Assembly (NCBI GenBank): GCA_003216835.1
Contig: QCIF01000001.1
Location: 186,001-250,000, forward strand
Reading direction: 5' to 3'
DNA from: Prochlorococcus sp. AG-402-K10
GTDB lineage: Bacteria > Cyanobacteriota > Cyanobacteriia > PCC-6307 > Cyanobiaceae
DNA: 64,000 nucleotides
Part shown: piece after piece, positions 10,054 through 21,390 of the stretch
Numbering within the stretch: the stretch's first letter is position 1
How the letters are laid out: each line of letters opens with the position of its first letter
Notes under the pieces: generated by a model
Database searches by the model: none
The model's input: the letters and a program-made list of their open reading frames with translations, nothing else
Told to the model about the DNA's origin: nothing
Translations under genes and position numbers: made by a program

Positions 10054-11364
10054 ATGAATAATATCCGCACAGTGAAAGGTGGGGGGAATTTAAAAGGAAA
10101 AATAAAAGTACCTGGAGACAAGTCTATCTCACATAGAGCCTTGATAATTGGGAGTATTGCCGAAGGCGAAACTCTTATTGAGGGGTTTTTACATTCTGAG
10201 GATCCACTTTCAACGGCTGATTGTCTTAGAAAATTGGGTGCAAAGATTCCACATATAAATGAAGATGAACCTTTTAAGATATCAGGCTCTGGCCTCGATA
10301 GTTTTAGAGAACCCAAAGAAATTCTCAATTGCGGAAATTCAGGGACTACAATGAGATTATTAATGGGGTTATTGGCAGGACAAGAAGGTAAGCATTTTAT
10401 CTTAATTGGAGATAATTCTCTCAATAACAGACCAATGGGGAGAGTTGGCAAACCATTATCTTTGATGGGTGGCAGGATTTTTGGGAGAGAAAACGGTAGC
10501 AAAGCTCCAATTTCAATTCAAGGAAATAAACTTAAAGGTTGTGTAATTGGGACCCCAGTAGCTAGTGCCCAAGTAAAGTCTGCTATTTTATTCGCTGGTC
10601 TTAAAGCATCTGGATCTACTTCAGTTATAGAGCCAGCATCTTCAAGAGATCATACTGAAAGAATGTTAAAAGCATTTGGAGCAGATATTGAGATAAGAGG
10701 TGAATTAGGAAGGAATATAGTTATTAAGCCAGGGAAACCATTAATTGGTCAAAAAATATTAATTCCTGGAGATATCAGCTCTGCAGCTTTCTGGATGATT
10801 GCTGCATCAATAGTTCCTAATTCAGAGGTTTTAATTAAAAATATCGGATTAAATCCAACTAGAACAGGAATATTAAATGTAATGGATGCAATGGGATGCA
10901 ACTATGAGATAGTAGAAAAATCAATCATTGCTGGCGAGCCAATTGGATCTATTAATGTAAAAACTGCAAATAATTTAAGACCATTTACCATAGAAGGAGA
11001 TATTCTCCCAAAGCTTATAGATGAGATCCCTATTCTTACAGTAGCTGCCTGTTTTTGTCAGGGAGTTTCAGAGATTAAAGATGCAAAGGAATTAAGAGTT
11101 AAAGAAACTGACAGATTAAAAGTGATGGCAAGACAATTACGTAAGTTTGGTGCAAAAATTTTAGAAAAGGAGGACGGATTAATTATTACTGGAGAATCCA
11201 AATTTAATTCTGCTGAAGTAGATAGTGAGACTGATCATCGTGTATCAATGAGTCTTGCCATAGCTTCACTTCTTGCAAAAGGTTCCTCAAAAATCTCTAG
11301 AGCAGATGCCTCTAACGTCTCTTATCCAACGTTTTGGGATGACCTTGCTAAGCTAACTAATTAA
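10054..11364 (+). CDS. aroA: 5-enolpyruvylshikimate-3-phosphate synthase
   Basis: Shikimate-pathway enzyme that joins shikimate-3-phosphate and PEP to give EPSP, in the cytoplasm. Signatures: GDKSISHRA near residue 20, NSGTTMRLL near 94, a central SAKVQ-like segment reading ASAQVKSA, and RVKETDRL in the C-terminal half. Its 436-residue length is normal. I take ATG 10054; an in-frame TTG two codons upstream could also be read. It opens a three-gene plus-strand run with the MnmC-like gene (16 bases later) and glmU. Confidence 0.97.
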   Translation: MNNIRTVKGGGNLKGKIKVPGDKSISHRALIIGSIAEGETLIEGFLHSEDPLSTADCLRKLGAKIPHINEDEPFKISGSGLDSFREPKEILNCGNSGTTMRLLMGLLAGQEGKHFILIGDNSLNNRPMGRVGKPLSLMGGRIFGRENGSKAPISIQGNKLKGCVIGTPVASAQVKSAILFAGLKASGSTSVIEPASSRDHTERMLKAFGADIEIRGELGRNIVIKPGKPLIGQKILIPGDISSAAFWMIAASIVPNSEVLIKNIGLNPTRTGILNVMDAMGCNYEIVEKSIIAGEPIGSINVKTANNLRPFTIEGDILPKLIDEIPILTVAACFCQGVSEIKDAKELRVKETDRLKVMARQLRKFGAKILEKEDGLIITGESKFNSAEVDSETDHRVSMSLAIASLLAKGSSKISRADASNVSYPTFWDDLAKLTN

Positions 11365-11380
11365 ATTAAAAACAAATTTT

Positions 11381-12262
11381 TTGTCAGAATTAATTGAAGT
11401 TTTAACACAAGATGGAACTTATTCCTTAAGAAGTCTACTTTTTCAAGAGAACTTCCATAGTATTAAAGGTGCTCTTGAGGAAACAAAAATTAAATTTACA
11501 AACCCTTCATGTTTGCATAGATTCAAGAATAAATCTCTTAACGTATTAGATATTTGTTTTGGGCTTGGCTATAATTCTGCTTCATTATTTAGTGATTTAA
11601 TTAAACAAAATTCTTTATTAAATTGGTATGCTCTAGAAATTGACAAAAAACCTCTTGAATATTCCCTAAAGAATAATTCTTTTCTAGAATTATGGCATCC
11701 AAAAGTTTCCAAAATTTTCGATTTTTTATATCAAAAGAATAAATTTGAAGATCAATTTTTCAAATGTAAAATTATTTGGGGAGAAGCAAGAGAGCAAATC
11801 AATAATATTCCTCCTCGAATTAAATTCGATTTAATTTATTTAGACGGTTTCTCACCACAAAAATGTCCTCAAGTTTGGACTCTTGAATTCTTATCTAAGG
11901 TTACAAAAAGACTTAATCCTCAAGGTTATTTAATAACTTACTCCTCCTCAGCTGCAGTGAGAATGACATTAAGGAATCTTGGCTTAGAACTTTTTAGTAT
12001 TAAGTCAAATTCAAATTCACACAATCAGTGGAGTCAAGGTACAGTTGCAATAGCAAACTTCTCTAAAGACAAATTTCAAAAGAACTTATACTTTGATAAG
12101 TTATCTCATAGGGAAGAAGAACACCTGTTAACCAAAGCAAGTATTCCTTATAGAGACCCTGATTTAAATTCAAAAGCAGAAGCTATCATTAAAGAAAGAT
12201 TGAAAGAGCAATTTTTATCAAATATCAGTTCTACAAAAAAATGGCGAGAAAAGTGGAAATGA
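11381..12262 (+). CDS. MnmC-like SAM-dependent methyltransferase domain protein
   Basis: Stand-alone relative of the N-terminal methyltransferase domain of MnmC, which in the bifunctional enzyme completes the mnm5(s2)U wobble modification of tRNA. A SAM-binding strand LDICFGLGYN (56-65) and the family motif DGFSPQKCPQVW (155-166) are visible. The FAD oxidoreductase half of E. coli MnmC is absent, as in many cyanobacteria. The start is TTG, 16 bases after the aroA stop; no ATG precedes the conserved region. The tRNA target is inferred. Confidence 0.83.
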   Translation: MSELIEVLTQDGTYSLRSLLFQENFHSIKGALEETKIKFTNPSCLHRFKNKSLNVLDICFGLGYNSASLFSDLIKQNSLLNWYALEIDKKPLEYSLKNNSFLELWHPKVSKIFDFLYQKNKFEDQFFKCKIIWGEAREQINNIPPRIKFDLIYLDGFSPQKCPQVWTLEFLSKVTKRLNPQGYLITYSSSAAVRMTLRNLGLELFSIKSNSNSHNQWSQGTVAIANFSKDKFQKNLYFDKLSHREEEHLLTKASIPYRDPDLNSKAEAIIKERLKEQFLSNISSTKKWREKWK

Positions 12263-12309
12263 CGAAGTTGACCTCCAAGAGTTAAATTTAGATATATATT
12301 CCAAAAATT

Positions 12310-13659
12310 ATGTTAAGTGTTGCGATATTAGCTGCAGGTAAGGGGACTAGGATGGCAAGCTCATTGCCTAAGGTTTTACATAAGATTTCTGGCAAAAGTC
12401 TTTTGCAGAGAGTAATTGATTCATGTGTTGAATTAAAGCCTGATCAAATTTTCGTAATTATTGGCCACAAATCAAAAGAAGTACAAAACTCAATCCCAAA
12501 CAATAAAAATATCCATTTTGTTATTCAAGACCCACAATCAGGAACTGGTCATGCTATCCAGGTACTCTGTAGAGAAGTAAAAAAAAACAAAGGGAAACTT
12601 TTGGTACTGAATGGAGATGTGCCGCTCATCAAGCCTAAGACTCTAAAAAAGCTTTTAAATTTACATGATTCCAAAAATGCAGATGTTTCTTTAATAACAA
12701 CAAAGAAAAATAATCCTCATGGGTATGGCAGAGTTTTTTTAGATGGGGATTTTATAGAGAGAATTGTTGAAGAGAAAGATTGCAATAATCAAGAACGACT
12801 AAATCTATTAATAAATGCAGGTATATACTGTTTTAACTGGGAAAATTTGTCAAAAATAATACTTACCTTGCAAAGCAATAATAATCAAAAAGAAATTTAC
12901 TTAACAGATACAGTATCTTTGCTAAAGAATTCCTTAAGCCTGGAGGTAGAAGATAATGGAGAGCTTCAAGGAATTAATAACAGAATTCAACTATCAAAAT
13001 GCGAAGAAATTATTCAGAATTCAATAAAAGAAATGCATATGCTTAATGGCGTAACTTTTATAAATCAAGCAAGTTGTTCAATTAGTGAAGACGCCGAGAT
13101 TGGGAAAGATGTAATCATAGAGGCTAATACTCATATAAGAGGAAGCACCAAAATATTTAATAATTGTGTTATTGGGCCAAATACTTTTATTCAAAATTCT
13201 AATGTGGGGTTAAATTGTGTAATCTCAAATTCCACTATTTATGATTCTCTTATAATGGATAATATAAAAATTGGCCCCTATAGTCATATAAGACCTAACT
13301 CCAAAATATCTTCTTATAGCAAAATCGGTAATTTTGTTGAAATAAAAAATAGTCAACTAGAGGAAGAATCTAAAGTCAACCATCTAAGTTATATTGGAGA
13401 TTCTATTATTGGAAGTTGTACCAATATTGGAGCAGGAACTATTACTGCAAATTTTGATGGTCAGAAAAAGCATCAAACAAAAATTGGTAAAAATTCCCGT
13501 ATTGGAGCAAATACAGTTTTTGTTGCGCCTATTAATCTCGGGGAATCAGTAACAACAGGCGCTGGCTCAGTAATCACCAAAGACAGTAAAGATAATTCAT
13601 TAGCAATCTCAAGAACTAAGCAAGTAAATATAGAAAATTGGAAAAAGGGGAAACCTTGA
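12310..13659 (+). CDS. glmU: Bifunctional UDP-N-acetylglucosamine pyrophosphorylase / glucosamine-1-phosphate acetyltransferase
   Basis: Makes UDP-GlcNAc for peptidoglycan and lipopolysaccharide in two steps. The N-terminal uridyltransferase domain shows LAAGKGTRM (7-15) and a GDVPL metal-site segment. From about 250 the protein becomes a left-handed beta-helix of hexapeptide repeats, ending with [11 protein letters not shown] and a C-terminal GAGSVITKD turn. Length 449 is typical. ATG start. It ends one base before the convergent murF stop. Confidence 0.97.
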   Translation: MLSVAILAAGKGTRMASSLPKVLHKISGKSLLQRVIDSCVELKPDQIFVIIGHKSKEVQNSIPNNKNIHFVIQDPQSGTGHAIQVLCREVKKNKGKLLVLNGDVPLIKPKTLKKLLNLHDSKNADVSLITTKKNNPHGYGRVFLDGDFIERIVEEKDCNNQERLNLLINAGIYCFNWENLSKIILTLQSNNNQKEIYLTDTVSLLKNSLSLEVEDNGELQGINNRIQLSKCEEIIQNSIKEMHMLNGVTFINQASCSISEDAEIGKDVIIEANTHIRGSTKIFNNCVIGPNTFIQNSNVGLNCVISNSTIYDSLIMDNIKIGPYSHIRPNSKISSYSKIGNFVEIKNSQLEEESKVNHLSYIGDSIIGSCTNIGAGTITANFDGQKKHQTKIGKNSRIGANTVFVAPINLGESVTTGAGSVITKDSKDNSLAISRTKQVNIENWKKGKP

Positions 13660-13660
13660 T

Positions 13661-15034
13661 TTAATTAATTAATTTAATTATTTTCTCAAGTTGCCAACAT
13701 CTGCTGCCTTTTATAAGGATAGAATCACCTTTTTCTGTGAATTTGTTTATCTCTTTAGGGACATCATTAATATCATTTAAAATAAGAAATTTTTCTTTAC
13801 CTTTTAAATAATTAGAATACAATATTTCATTTTTCTTATCGCATATAAATAAACATTTTTCTATATCTGAATTGTTTATTAAGTTGAATATTTCTTTATG
13901 ATATTGTTCAGATTCTTTTCCCAATTCTTGCATACTTCCAAATATTAAAAAATGATTAATAGGTTTTTCTAGTAGGTTTTCAATACATGCTTTTACCGAT
14001 TCTGGAGAGGCATTATATGATTCATCATATATTGTCGTTTTCAATGATTTAATAATTTTATTCCTTCCTTCTAAACTAACAAAATCAAACTTATTAAATT
14101 TTTCAAAATCAATCCTTAACTCTTTTGCAACTGCATAAGCAAACAAGAAATTTGAAGCATTGTGAAATCCGTCAAATGAGATTTCAAAGGTATTTTCTTC
14201 TATTAAAATTGTTTTTTGCGACGGATTATAAAATCCTCTCAAATTATTATCTTCCTTAAAACTCTTCTTCTGCTTTTCTATATTTATTAATTCTACTTTT
14301 ATTACTCTACCTTTCCAAGATTCTTTTAAAGTTTCTTCTAGAAAAGGATCATTTGCTGGGATTATTACAATCCCATTTGGATTTAAAAACTTAGTAATTT
14401 CACACTTTGCATAAGTAATATTCTTTTTCGAGCCTAACAACCCAATATGAGCTGTCCCAATGTTAGTAATAACTGCAATATCGGGTTCACTATATTTAGA
14501 TAAATTTTCGATCTGACCAGGACCTCTCATACCCATCTCAAGGACCAGAACTTTATCTTCTATATCTGTCGCAAGAATAGTAAGACCAACCCCAATTTCA
14601 TTATTGAAATTTGCTTGGGACAGTTTAATCCTTCCATGTTTCTTTAAAACTTCACCTATCATTTCTTTTGTTGTTGTCTTTCCCACTGAACCAGTTATTG
14701 CGATCAAAGGGATATTTAATTTTTTTCTTTTGAGCAATGTTAATTTTTGAAAGGCCTCTAAAGTGTCATTTACAACCCAACAAGGAAAATTACTAGGCAG
14801 TAATTTCTGCATATCTTCTTTAATTACTACTGCCTTAACTCCTTTCTTTAAAACCTCTGGAATAAAATTATGACCGTCAAAATTTCTTCCTTTGATAGCT
14901 ATAAAAAGATCAGTTTTTAAAAAAGTTCTACTATCAATACTGACATTTTTAAAATTTAAAAAATCTTTTTTAGCCTCGCCCAGATTTCTAATATCACCCA
15001 AAACATCATTTACTTCTGATAAAGAAAAGTCCAT
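13661..15034 (-). CDS. murF: UDP-N-acetylmuramoyl-tripeptide--D-alanyl-D-alanine ligase
   Basis: Last cytoplasmic Mur ligase, adding D-Ala-D-Ala to the UDP-MurNAc-tripeptide. The ATP loop GSVGKTT (115-121) with TKEM after it and the MGMRGPGQI segment are diagnostic for MurF, as is ESYNASPESV in the central domain. Length 457 is normal and the start is ATG, 12 bases after glgA ends. It sits tail to tail with glmU, so two cell-wall precursor genes converge. Confidence 0.95.
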   Translation of the reverse strand: MDFSLSEVNDVLGDIRNLGEAKKDFLNFKNVSIDSRTFLKTDLFIAIKGRNFDGHNFIPEVLKKGVKAVVIKEDMQKLLPSNFPCWVVNDTLEAFQKLTLLKRKKLNIPLIAITGSVGKTTTKEMIGEVLKKHGRIKLSQANFNNEIGVGLTILATDIEDKVLVLEMGMRGPGQIENLSKYSEPDIAVITNIGTAHIGLLGSKKNITYAKCEITKFLNPNGIVIIPANDPFLEETLKESWKGRVIKVELINIEKQKKSFKEDNNLRGFYNPSQKTILIEENTFEISFDGFHNASNFLFAYAVAKELRIDFEKFNKFDFVSLEGRNKIIKSLKTTIYDESYNASPESVKACIENLLEKPINHFLIFGSMQELGKESEQYHKEIFNLINNSDIEKCLFICDKKNEILYSNYLKGKEKFLILNDINDVPKEINKFTEKGDSILIKGSRCWQLEKIIKLIN

Positions 15035-15046
15035 TCAAAAACCAAG

Positions 15047-16498
15047 TCATTCTTTCTTTAAAGATGGATCAGCAGATTGTCCGTAAGAGAACTTTTCAAC
15101 TTCAGCTAAATCTGGCGATGGTTCTTTTATTCCACAAACATCTTTATACATAATTTCGTATTCGAGAGCTGATCTCTGCCAACTAAATTCTTCGCTCATA
15201 GCTCTTATTTGCAATAATTTCCAACTATCTTTATGTCTAAAGGCCTCCCAAGATCTAACTAAAGCAGTATAAAAATCAATCGGTTCAAAACGATCAAAAC
15301 AGAAACCCGTTCCACTATTATGTTCCGGATCATGAGGCAAAACAGTATCAACCAAACCTCCAACTCTCCTTACAATTGGAATTGAACCATACCTCATTGC
15401 TAGCAATTGGCTAATACCGCAAGGTTCAAATCTACTTGGCATTAAGAATGCATCAGAGCCGCCATAGATAAGCCTCGATAAAGAATCATCATAGGTAAGA
15501 AATACTGAGAATCTTCCAGGGTAATCCAAAGCTAATTGCCATAATCCAGATTCTAAATATCTATCTCCTGTTCCTAAAACAGCTATTTGAGAATCTGTAT
15601 ATGCAAGTAATCTTCTAGAAACTTGTAAAAGCAAATCAACACCTTTCTGATCGACTAATCTACTGACCATACCTAAAAGATATTTTTTACTATTAACTTC
15701 AAGGCCCATTTCTTTCTGAAGAATTTTCTTATTTTTTAACCTATTTTCTAAACTTTTAATACTAAATTTTGCAGGCAAAACAGAATCTTTCGCTGGGTTC
15801 CATTCATCTAAGTCAATCCCATTAAGAATTCCTCTCAATTTACCAGATATGTAATTAAGTAATCCTTCAAGACTTTCACCATACTGATGGGTTTTTATTT
15901 CATCTGCATAAGTTGGAGAAACTGCATTTACTCTATCTGCATACAACATTGCCGCCGCCATAGTATGGTCTCCATGCATATACCAAGGACACCAAGTCAT
16001 TTTATCTAGCTTCCATCTCCAAGGGCCTTGATATTTTAAATTATGAATAGTGAAAACAGTACTAATTTCAGGATCCTGATGCATCCATACTGGAATCATT
16101 CCGGTATGCCAATCGTGGCAATGAAGAACTTGAGGTTTCCAACAATTCCAAGCAAATTCTGCGGTAGCACTAGCAAAAAAGGTAAAGCGCCAATCCTCGT
16201 TCTCTCCTCCGTATATTTGGTCAGAATCAAATGATGGGTGACCAACTAGGTAAATTACATAATTATTTATTGGATGTTTTGCTTCATATACAGCAAAATC
16301 ATTCCCCATAGTATTTGCTCTAAAGACTGGTTCATTCGATACCTGTAAAAGGCTCCACAATTTGCCATAGCCTGGAATTATTACTCTTACATCGTGACCA
16401 AGTTTTATCAAAGAGGGAGGTAAAGAACCAACCACATCTCCCATACCTCCAACTTTGATCATTGGAGCACATTCAGCAGCGGCAAGAAGAATTTTCAT
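15047..16498 (-). CDS. glgA: Glycogen synthase (ADP-glucose dependent)
   Basis: GT5 glycosyltransferase that extends alpha-1,4-glucan from ADP-glucose. The ADP-glucose binding KVGG (15-18), the CHDWHTG segment (127-133), and the C-terminal PSRFEPCG motif with the catalytic glutamate (354-361) are intact. Length 483 matches bacterial GlgA. ATG start. It works with the branching enzyme encoded at 43727-45991. The order menD-menB-glgA-murF is common in marine picocyanobacteria. Confidence 0.97.
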   Translation of the reverse strand: MKILLAAAECAPMIKVGGMGDVVGSLPPSLIKLGHDVRVIIPGYGKLWSLLQVSNEPVFRANTMGNDFAVYEAKHPINNYVIYLVGHPSFDSDQIYGGENEDWRFTFFASATAEFAWNCWKPQVLHCHDWHTGMIPVWMHQDPEISTVFTIHNLKYQGPWRWKLDKMTWCPWYMHGDHTMAAAMLYADRVNAVSPTYADEIKTHQYGESLEGLLNYISGKLRGILNGIDLDEWNPAKDSVLPAKFSIKSLENRLKNKKILQKEMGLEVNSKKYLLGMVSRLVDQKGVDLLLQVSRRLLAYTDSQIAVLGTGDRYLESGLWQLALDYPGRFSVFLTYDDSLSRLIYGGSDAFLMPSRFEPCGISQLLAMRYGSIPIVRRVGGLVDTVLPHDPEHNSGTGFCFDRFEPIDFYTALVRSWEAFRHKDSWKLLQIRAMSEEFSWQRSALEYEIMYKDVCGIKEPSPDLAEVEKFSYGQSADPSLKKE

Positions 16499-16534
16499 TG
16501 ATAGTTATTAAAAAAGTTGTTTTAAAAAAATCCA

Positions 16535-17392
16535 CTAAGGAGTCCACTTATAGTCAGAAAAATCAGGTGGGCGTTTTTCAAGAAATGCATCTCTACCTTC
16601 TTGAGCTTCTTTAGTCGAATAAAATAATTGAGTTGTGTATCCAGATAATTCTTGAATACCAGCAATTCCATCATTCTCCGCATTGAATGAAGCTTTAAGA
16701 ATACGAATAGCAGTTGGACTATTACGTAAAATCTCTCTTGCCCACATTACACCCTCAGCTTCTAATTCTTCAATCTTTGTAATTGCATTTATCAGGCCCA
16801 TCTCTAGAGCTTCATTGGAATTATATTTTCTACATAAAAACCAAATTTCCTTTGCTTTTCTTTGCCCAACAAGTCTGGCCAAATAACCAGATCCAAATCC
16901 TGCATCAAAGCTGCCAACTCTTGGACCTGTTTGACCAAATATTGCATCCTCAGAAGCAATACTTAGATCACAAATCAAATGAAGAACCTGACCTCCTCCG
17001 ATTGCGAAACCAGGAACTAAGGCAATAACAACTTTGGGCAAACTTCTAATTAATCTTTGTAGTTCAAGAACATTTAATCTCTCCTTTCCCTCATCATTTT
17101 CATATCCATTTTCACCTCTAACAGTCTGATCTCCACCAGAGCAAAAAGAATAAATGCCTTTTTTATCAGGACCCGCTCCTGTAAAAAGAACTACACCAAT
17201 ACTTTCATCATTTCTCACAAAATTAAATGCATCAATAAGCTCATCTACAGTTTGAGGTCTAAATGCATTTCTTTTTTCAGGACGATTAATTGCTATTCTC
17301 GCAATTCCTTCATCTGATTTATGAAACAATATATCTTCATAAGAATTACATTGTGACCAATTTAAAGTTGTTTTACCAGGTAAGATTTTCAT
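16535..17392 (-). CDS. menB: 1,4-dihydroxy-2-naphthoyl-CoA synthase
   Basis: Crotonase-fold enzyme that closes the second ring of the naphthoquinone in phylloquinone (photosystem I cofactor) synthesis. CSGGDQ (84-89), the glycine-rich oxyanion segment [11 protein letters not shown] and the [16 protein letters not shown] stretch are family signatures. Length 285 is typical and the start is ATG. menD lies 36 bases upstream on the same strand, giving a men pair. Confidence 0.97.
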   Translation of the reverse strand: MKILPGKTTLNWSQCNSYEDILFHKSDEGIARIAINRPEKRNAFRPQTVDELIDAFNFVRNDESIGVVLFTGAGPDKKGIYSFCSGGDQTVRGENGYENDEGKERLNVLELQRLIRSLPKVVIALVPGFAIGGGQVLHLICDLSIASEDAIFGQTGPRVGSFDAGFGSGYLARLVGQRKAKEIWFLCRKYNSNEALEMGLINAITKIEELEAEGVMWAREILRNSPTAIRILKASFNAENDGIAGIQELSGYTTQLFYSTKEAQEGRDAFLEKRPPDFSDYKWTP

Positions 17393-17428
17393 GAATCCTA
17401 ATTATTCGAGAATAGAAAATAAATAAAT

Positions 17429-19192
17429 TTAACTGCCAAAAATTTTTTCTAGAAGGGCATTTTTTTCACTAATTTCATTTTCCGGATTAGTATCAACTTT
17501 AATTATTACAGATTTGTTGATAGAAATGCTCCAATCAAATGCTTCTCGTAATTTTTTAAAATTTGACACAGTTTTAAACTTTACTTGATAACCTTCTGCG
17601 AGTTTTGCCCATTTTATTTCTTTAGGCATAAGAAATAGTTTTTTTAATTCATCATCTTTTAGATTTTCCTTGTAAATACGATTAAAGATATTTCCACCAT
17701 TATTATTTATTAACAGAATTGTAAGATTCAAGTCAGATGCATTTTCAATTAGCCAACCATTTATATCATGAACAAATGCCAAGTCTCCAGTCACAAGAAG
17801 TAGAGGCTTTTTAATTCTACAAATTCCTAATGCAAGGGATAAAGTACCGTCTATACCAGAAGCACCTCTAAAACTGAAACAATTTCTTGTTAAAGTACTA
17901 TTCTGAGAAAATGTAAGCCAATCTCTAATTGGACTACTAGCTGAAATCATAATAGGAAATTCAGATGGCCAAATTTTCGGAACAAAATTGGCAAGCTTAT
18001 ACTCAGTAATTTCATCATTAGTGGCGAGTTGCCTTTTAAAATTTTGCTTTATTTGTAAACCCTCTTCTATTAAAGCAAGAGCTAATTTACTAAGAGCTTT
18101 TTTATTTTGTTGATCATTTGATAATTCTCCTAAGAAATGATCAACAAAATTAGTCAATCCAAGATCATATTCAAATGATTTTTTTATAGGATCTAATTTT
18201 CTAAAGTTTTTTTCTTTAATAAGAATTTGTAAACCCTCAAAATTTGTTAAAAAATTCTCCACCGCAGTCGAGGAAGACATGGGACCAAGCCTCAAAAGTT
18301 GCTCACAGTTTATAAAACTCTTATTTTTCATTAAGACTAATTCCCAATTCTCAACTAATCCTCTCAATTGAGAAGAAACCCCCGAAACAGGATCAGCAAA
18401 AACTGGCCAACCTGTAATTTCTTGTATTTTTTCTAGGGATTTATTGAAAGATGACAACTCATTTATCGAACCCTGATAAGGACCTGCCAAAATAATTCCA
18501 GTTTTATTTAAATTTAAAAGTTTAAAACTTTTTATGAATTTATTTCCATCATAGATGCATTCATCTTTTAGAAATTTATAATTTTTATTTAAATAAAACC
18601 TTTTAAAAACTTCTAAAACCTTTTTTTTATTAAAAAATGATATATCTAAAGGTTTATCGATAGGTATATTCAAATGGATAGGTCCAGGAAAAGTAGAGCT
18701 TTGTTGCTCAATTATTTTTACTAAATTAAATATTTCATTATCTGTTGTTTTATGAAGTCCATTGAGATTTGTATTTAAAACATTTCTACAAACTGAACTC
18801 AAAAATTCTTCTTGATTTACCGTTTGATTTGCACCACAATCTTTTAACCTCAAAGGTCTATCAGCAGTAAGGAAGATGATACCTTTACATGATCTATCTG
18901 CCTCAACTGCTGCAGGTAATAAATTACTAACGGCCGTTCCAGAAGTAGTAATAACCAAAGAAAGATTGCCAGACGCTGCAGAAATACCAAGAGAATGAAA
19001 TCCTGCAGATCTTTCATCTATCGAATTATATATATTGATTTTTCCTAATTTGTTTAACTCTCCAGCAGCTATGGCCAAAGGTGCAGACCTACTACCTGGA
19101 CATAGTATTAAATTTTTTACGCCTATTTTTATAAAAAGATTTAAAATTTGTAAACTTCTAAGAAAATTTTTGCATTCAATAGATGATGTCAT
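17429..19192 (-). CDS. menD: SEPHCHC synthase (menaquinone/phylloquinone pathway)
   Basis: Thiamine-diphosphate enzyme joining isochorismate and 2-oxoglutarate, the first committed step to phylloquinone. [10 protein letters not shown] at 31-40 binds substrate; E52-type cofactor contact lies in the DERSAGF segment; the C-terminal GDLAFVHD and NNNGGNIF segments form the ThDP/Mg site. Length 587 is normal. ATG start. It is divergent from lepB with a gap of 55 bases and precedes menB. Confidence 0.96.
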   Translation of the reverse strand: MTSSIECKNFLRSLQILNLFIKIGVKNLILCPGSRSAPLAIAAGELNKLGKINIYNSIDERSAGFHSLGISAASGNLSLVITTSGTAVSNLLPAAVEADRSCKGIIFLTADRPLRLKDCGANQTVNQEEFLSSVCRNVLNTNLNGLHKTTDNEIFNLVKIIEQQSSTFPGPIHLNIPIDKPLDISFFNKKKVLEVFKRFYLNKNYKFLKDECIYDGNKFIKSFKLLNLNKTGIILAGPYQGSINELSSFNKSLEKIQEITGWPVFADPVSGVSSQLRGLVENWELVLMKNKSFINCEQLLRLGPMSSSTAVENFLTNFEGLQILIKEKNFRKLDPIKKSFEYDLGLTNFVDHFLGELSNDQQNKKALSKLALALIEEGLQIKQNFKRQLATNDEITEYKLANFVPKIWPSEFPIMISASSPIRDWLTFSQNSTLTRNCFSFRGASGIDGTLSLALGICRIKKPLLLVTGDLAFVHDINGWLIENASDLNLTILLINNNGGNIFNRIYKENLKDDELKKLFLMPKEIKWAKLAEGYQVKFKTVSNFKKLREAFDWSISINKSVIIKVDTNPENEISEKNALLEKIFGS

Positions 19193-19247
19193 AATTTATA
19201 TAAATGCTTTAGAAAATTTTCTTATAACTGAATTAAGTAATTAAAAC

Positions 19248-19826
19248 ATGCCCACACAAGAAGACAAAAGAAATTCAATGATAAGAGATTTAAAAAATCT
19301 TTTAATTTGGATAGCAATTGCTTTAATTATACGATGGCAGGTTCTTGAACCAAGATGGATTCCCTCTGGATCAATGCTTCCTACGTTGCAAATAAACGAC
19401 AAAATTCTAGTTGAAAAAGTAACACCTAAAATAACTTCAAAGTCAAATCTTTCAAAATTTAGAAATAAAATAATTGTTTTTAATGTTCCAGAGCAATTAA
19501 TTAAAGCTGGTTATGAAACAGATACTGCATTAATTAAAAGAGTAATAGGAGTACCCGGGGACAAGATAGAAGTAAAAGAAGGGAACCTTTACTTAAATGA
19601 TATAGCTCAAGAAAATTATATTTCAGACAAAAATATTAATTATTCAATAGGTCCTTTAGTTATTCCTGAGCAGTCATTCTGGGTGATGGGAGACAATAGA
19701 AACAATAGTATGGACTCACATATTTGGGGATTTCTACCTTATGAAAAGATAATTGGTAGAGCTATTTTAAGATATTGGCCTTTAAATAAGATTGGACCTA
19801 TTCGGTTCCCTATCCTTAATAATTAA
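19248..19826 (+). CDS. lepB: Signal peptidase I
   Basis: Membrane serine-lysine protease that cuts export signals from Sec and Tat substrates. One membrane segment covers about 16-33, followed by the catalytic serine S42 in PSGSMLPTL and the lysine K97 in LIKRVIGVPGD. The closing GDNRNNSMDS motif (148-157) is also present. At 192 residues it is a short bacterial type with a single anchor. ATG start. It is followed by the DUF760 gene in the same direction. Confidence 0.96.
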   Translation: MPTQEDKRNSMIRDLKNLLIWIAIALIIRWQVLEPRWIPSGSMLPTLQINDKILVEKVTPKITSKSNLSKFRNKIIVFNVPEQLIKAGYETDTALIKRVIGVPGDKIEVKEGNLYLNDIAQENYISDKNINYSIGPLVIPEQSFWVMGDNRNNSMDSHIWGFLPYEKIIGRAILRYWPLNKIGPIRFPILNN

Positions 19827-19877
19827 GATTAATGGGTTCATGATGCTGTAGGGTTTTTATAAGTTGAAGTTGTGGAA

Positions 19878-20210
19878 ATGTTCAATCCAGAATTTATTGC
19901 TACTGAAAATAATGATCCAAATGATGATAATGATTTAATTCAATATTTACAAAAACAATCACCAGAAGTTTTGCAAAGAGTCGCTAAATCAGCTAGTGAA
20001 GATATTCAAGAAATTATTAAACATAATGTTCAAGGTCTTCTTGGGATGCTCCCTTCTGATCAATTTGATGTAAAAATAACATGTTCAAAAGACAACATTG
20101 CCAATTTACTATCCTCTGCAATGATGACAGGATATTTTTTAAGACAAATGGAGCAAAGAAAAGAGCTAGAGCAAACCCTTAAAAATGACGAGAATATGTC
20201 TATTGAATAA
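19878..20210 (+). CDS. DUF760 family protein
   Basis: Cyanobacteria/plastid protein of unknown function. The LLGMLPSDQFDVKI core and the following NLLSSAMMTGYFLRQMEQR helix are typical of DUF760. There is no catalytic motif, signal or membrane segment. I take ATG 19878; an in-frame GTG two codons upstream (19872) is possible. It lies about 50 bases after lepB and ends 11 bases before the convergent DUF4336 gene. Confidence 0.8.
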   Translation: MFNPEFIATENNDPNDDNDLIQYLQKQSPEVLQRVAKSASEDIQEIIKHNVQGLLGMLPSDQFDVKITCSKDNIANLLSSAMMTGYFLRQMEQRKELEQTLKNDENMSIE

Positions 20211-20221
20211 TAATATATTGT

Positions 20222-21388
20222 TTAAAGATTAACTTCTTCTGGAATTATTCCCAGTTCAAAAAGTTTTTTATACAAATTCATTAAAAATTTACTATCTTCT
20301 GGTAATTTGTCCCATTTTTCAGAATTAATTTCATTAATTAATTTTTGGGAATCTGCAACTTTGAACTTAATAGGTGCAGAGAAATGAGCTGGGATTAGGT
20401 ATTCAATATCTTTAAGAGTTTTAATATCTTCTAACCATTCAATCAATATTTCTTTTGAGCGAGGAAAAATTAATTTTTTCAAAACTGGTGCAATCTGAAT
20501 CATTGGTAGATTGTCTCCCATGATTTCAACTAAAGATGATTCCCAATCCTCATCCCACATAAATGGATAAATACCAAAATGTGCTCTCTTATTACGCAGA
20601 CCTGTTTTGAAAGAATACTGAAATATTTTTTTTAATGGAGGAATTTTTAATTTTCCTGGTTTTAGAAAAGAAGAAAATAATACTAATCTTGCCCAACCTT
20701 TTTCTCTATTTTCAACAGAATCAACCAAAGGTTCATCGCCTCTCTCTCTTGAATGAAAAAGAAGTGGAGTTGGATCAGAATCAAAAATCTCCGGTGGCTT
20801 TGAATTTATTCCAATAATAGAGTCAGTAACAATAAGCGTTTTAGTTGGAGAATGATAACAGCTTACCTCCTGATATCTTCCAAGCCCCAAGTTAATAGGG
20901 CCCAAGGAAGACCATTTACAAACATCTTTATAAGGCATCCCATCCTCAAAGAGTATTCTTGTTCTTCTTGATGGAATGCCTAAAAAATCTAGGGGTAGAT
21001 TTATTGGAAAGCTCCACTGACCTGGACAAAGCCAAATCTCTGCATCTTTAAAAATTCTCACAAGGGCTGGAAGTCCAATTTTATGTTCTAATCCAGAAGC
21101 ACTTGGAAGAACAATTGTTTTTACTTTGCCATGAATCGAAATTAACTTTTTTAACTCATTAACTAGTTCTTTTGTAGGAGGTAAAGGGTTAATAAGCATC
21201 AATCCATTATCAATCTTTATTACTGTCATTCTGATAGGCACAGCAACATAATATAGACCTTGAATTTGTTCCAAAGACCATATTTGATTAGGAATTAGCT
21301 CTCTTAAAATAGTTTTCTTTTGCCCATAGGGGTATAAGGGGAATAAAGGCCACCAATACCAATTTTTATTACTCATTTCTTCAACCAT
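20222..21388 (-). CDS. DUF4336 family protein
   Basis: A 388-residue protein matching my memory of the cyanobacterial DUF4336 family (function unknown). The region around 95-110 (LPSASGLEHKIGL) falls where a metallo-beta-lactamase fold would carry HxHxDH, but only the last histidine is left, so a classical two-metal site is not expected; this alignment is by eye. It begins with MVEEM, with a second ATG four codons on. Its start is two bases from the mntB stop, so it is likely the last gene of the manganese transporter operon. Confidence 0.75.
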   Translation of the reverse strand: MVEEMSNKNWYWWPLFPLYPYGQKKTILRELIPNQIWSLEQIQGLYYVAVPIRMTVIKIDNGLMLINPLPPTKELVNELKKLISIHGKVKTIVLPSASGLEHKIGLPALVRIFKDAEIWLCPGQWSFPINLPLDFLGIPSRRTRILFEDGMPYKDVCKWSSLGPINLGLGRYQEVSCYHSPTKTLIVTDSIIGINSKPPEIFDSDPTPLLFHSRERGDEPLVDSVENREKGWARLVLFSSFLKPGKLKIPPLKKIFQYSFKTGLRNKRAHFGIYPFMWDEDWESSLVEIMGDNLPMIQIAPVLKKLIFPRSKEILIEWLEDIKTLKDIEYLIPAHFSAPIKFKVADSQKLINEINSEKWDKLPEDSKFLMNLYKKLFELGIIPEEVNL

Positions 21389-21390
21389 GA

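Noticed and set aside
10032..10502. A proline-rich 156-codon frame antisense to aroA.
   Set aside because: It lies wholly inside the well-supported aroA gene and shows no family motif.
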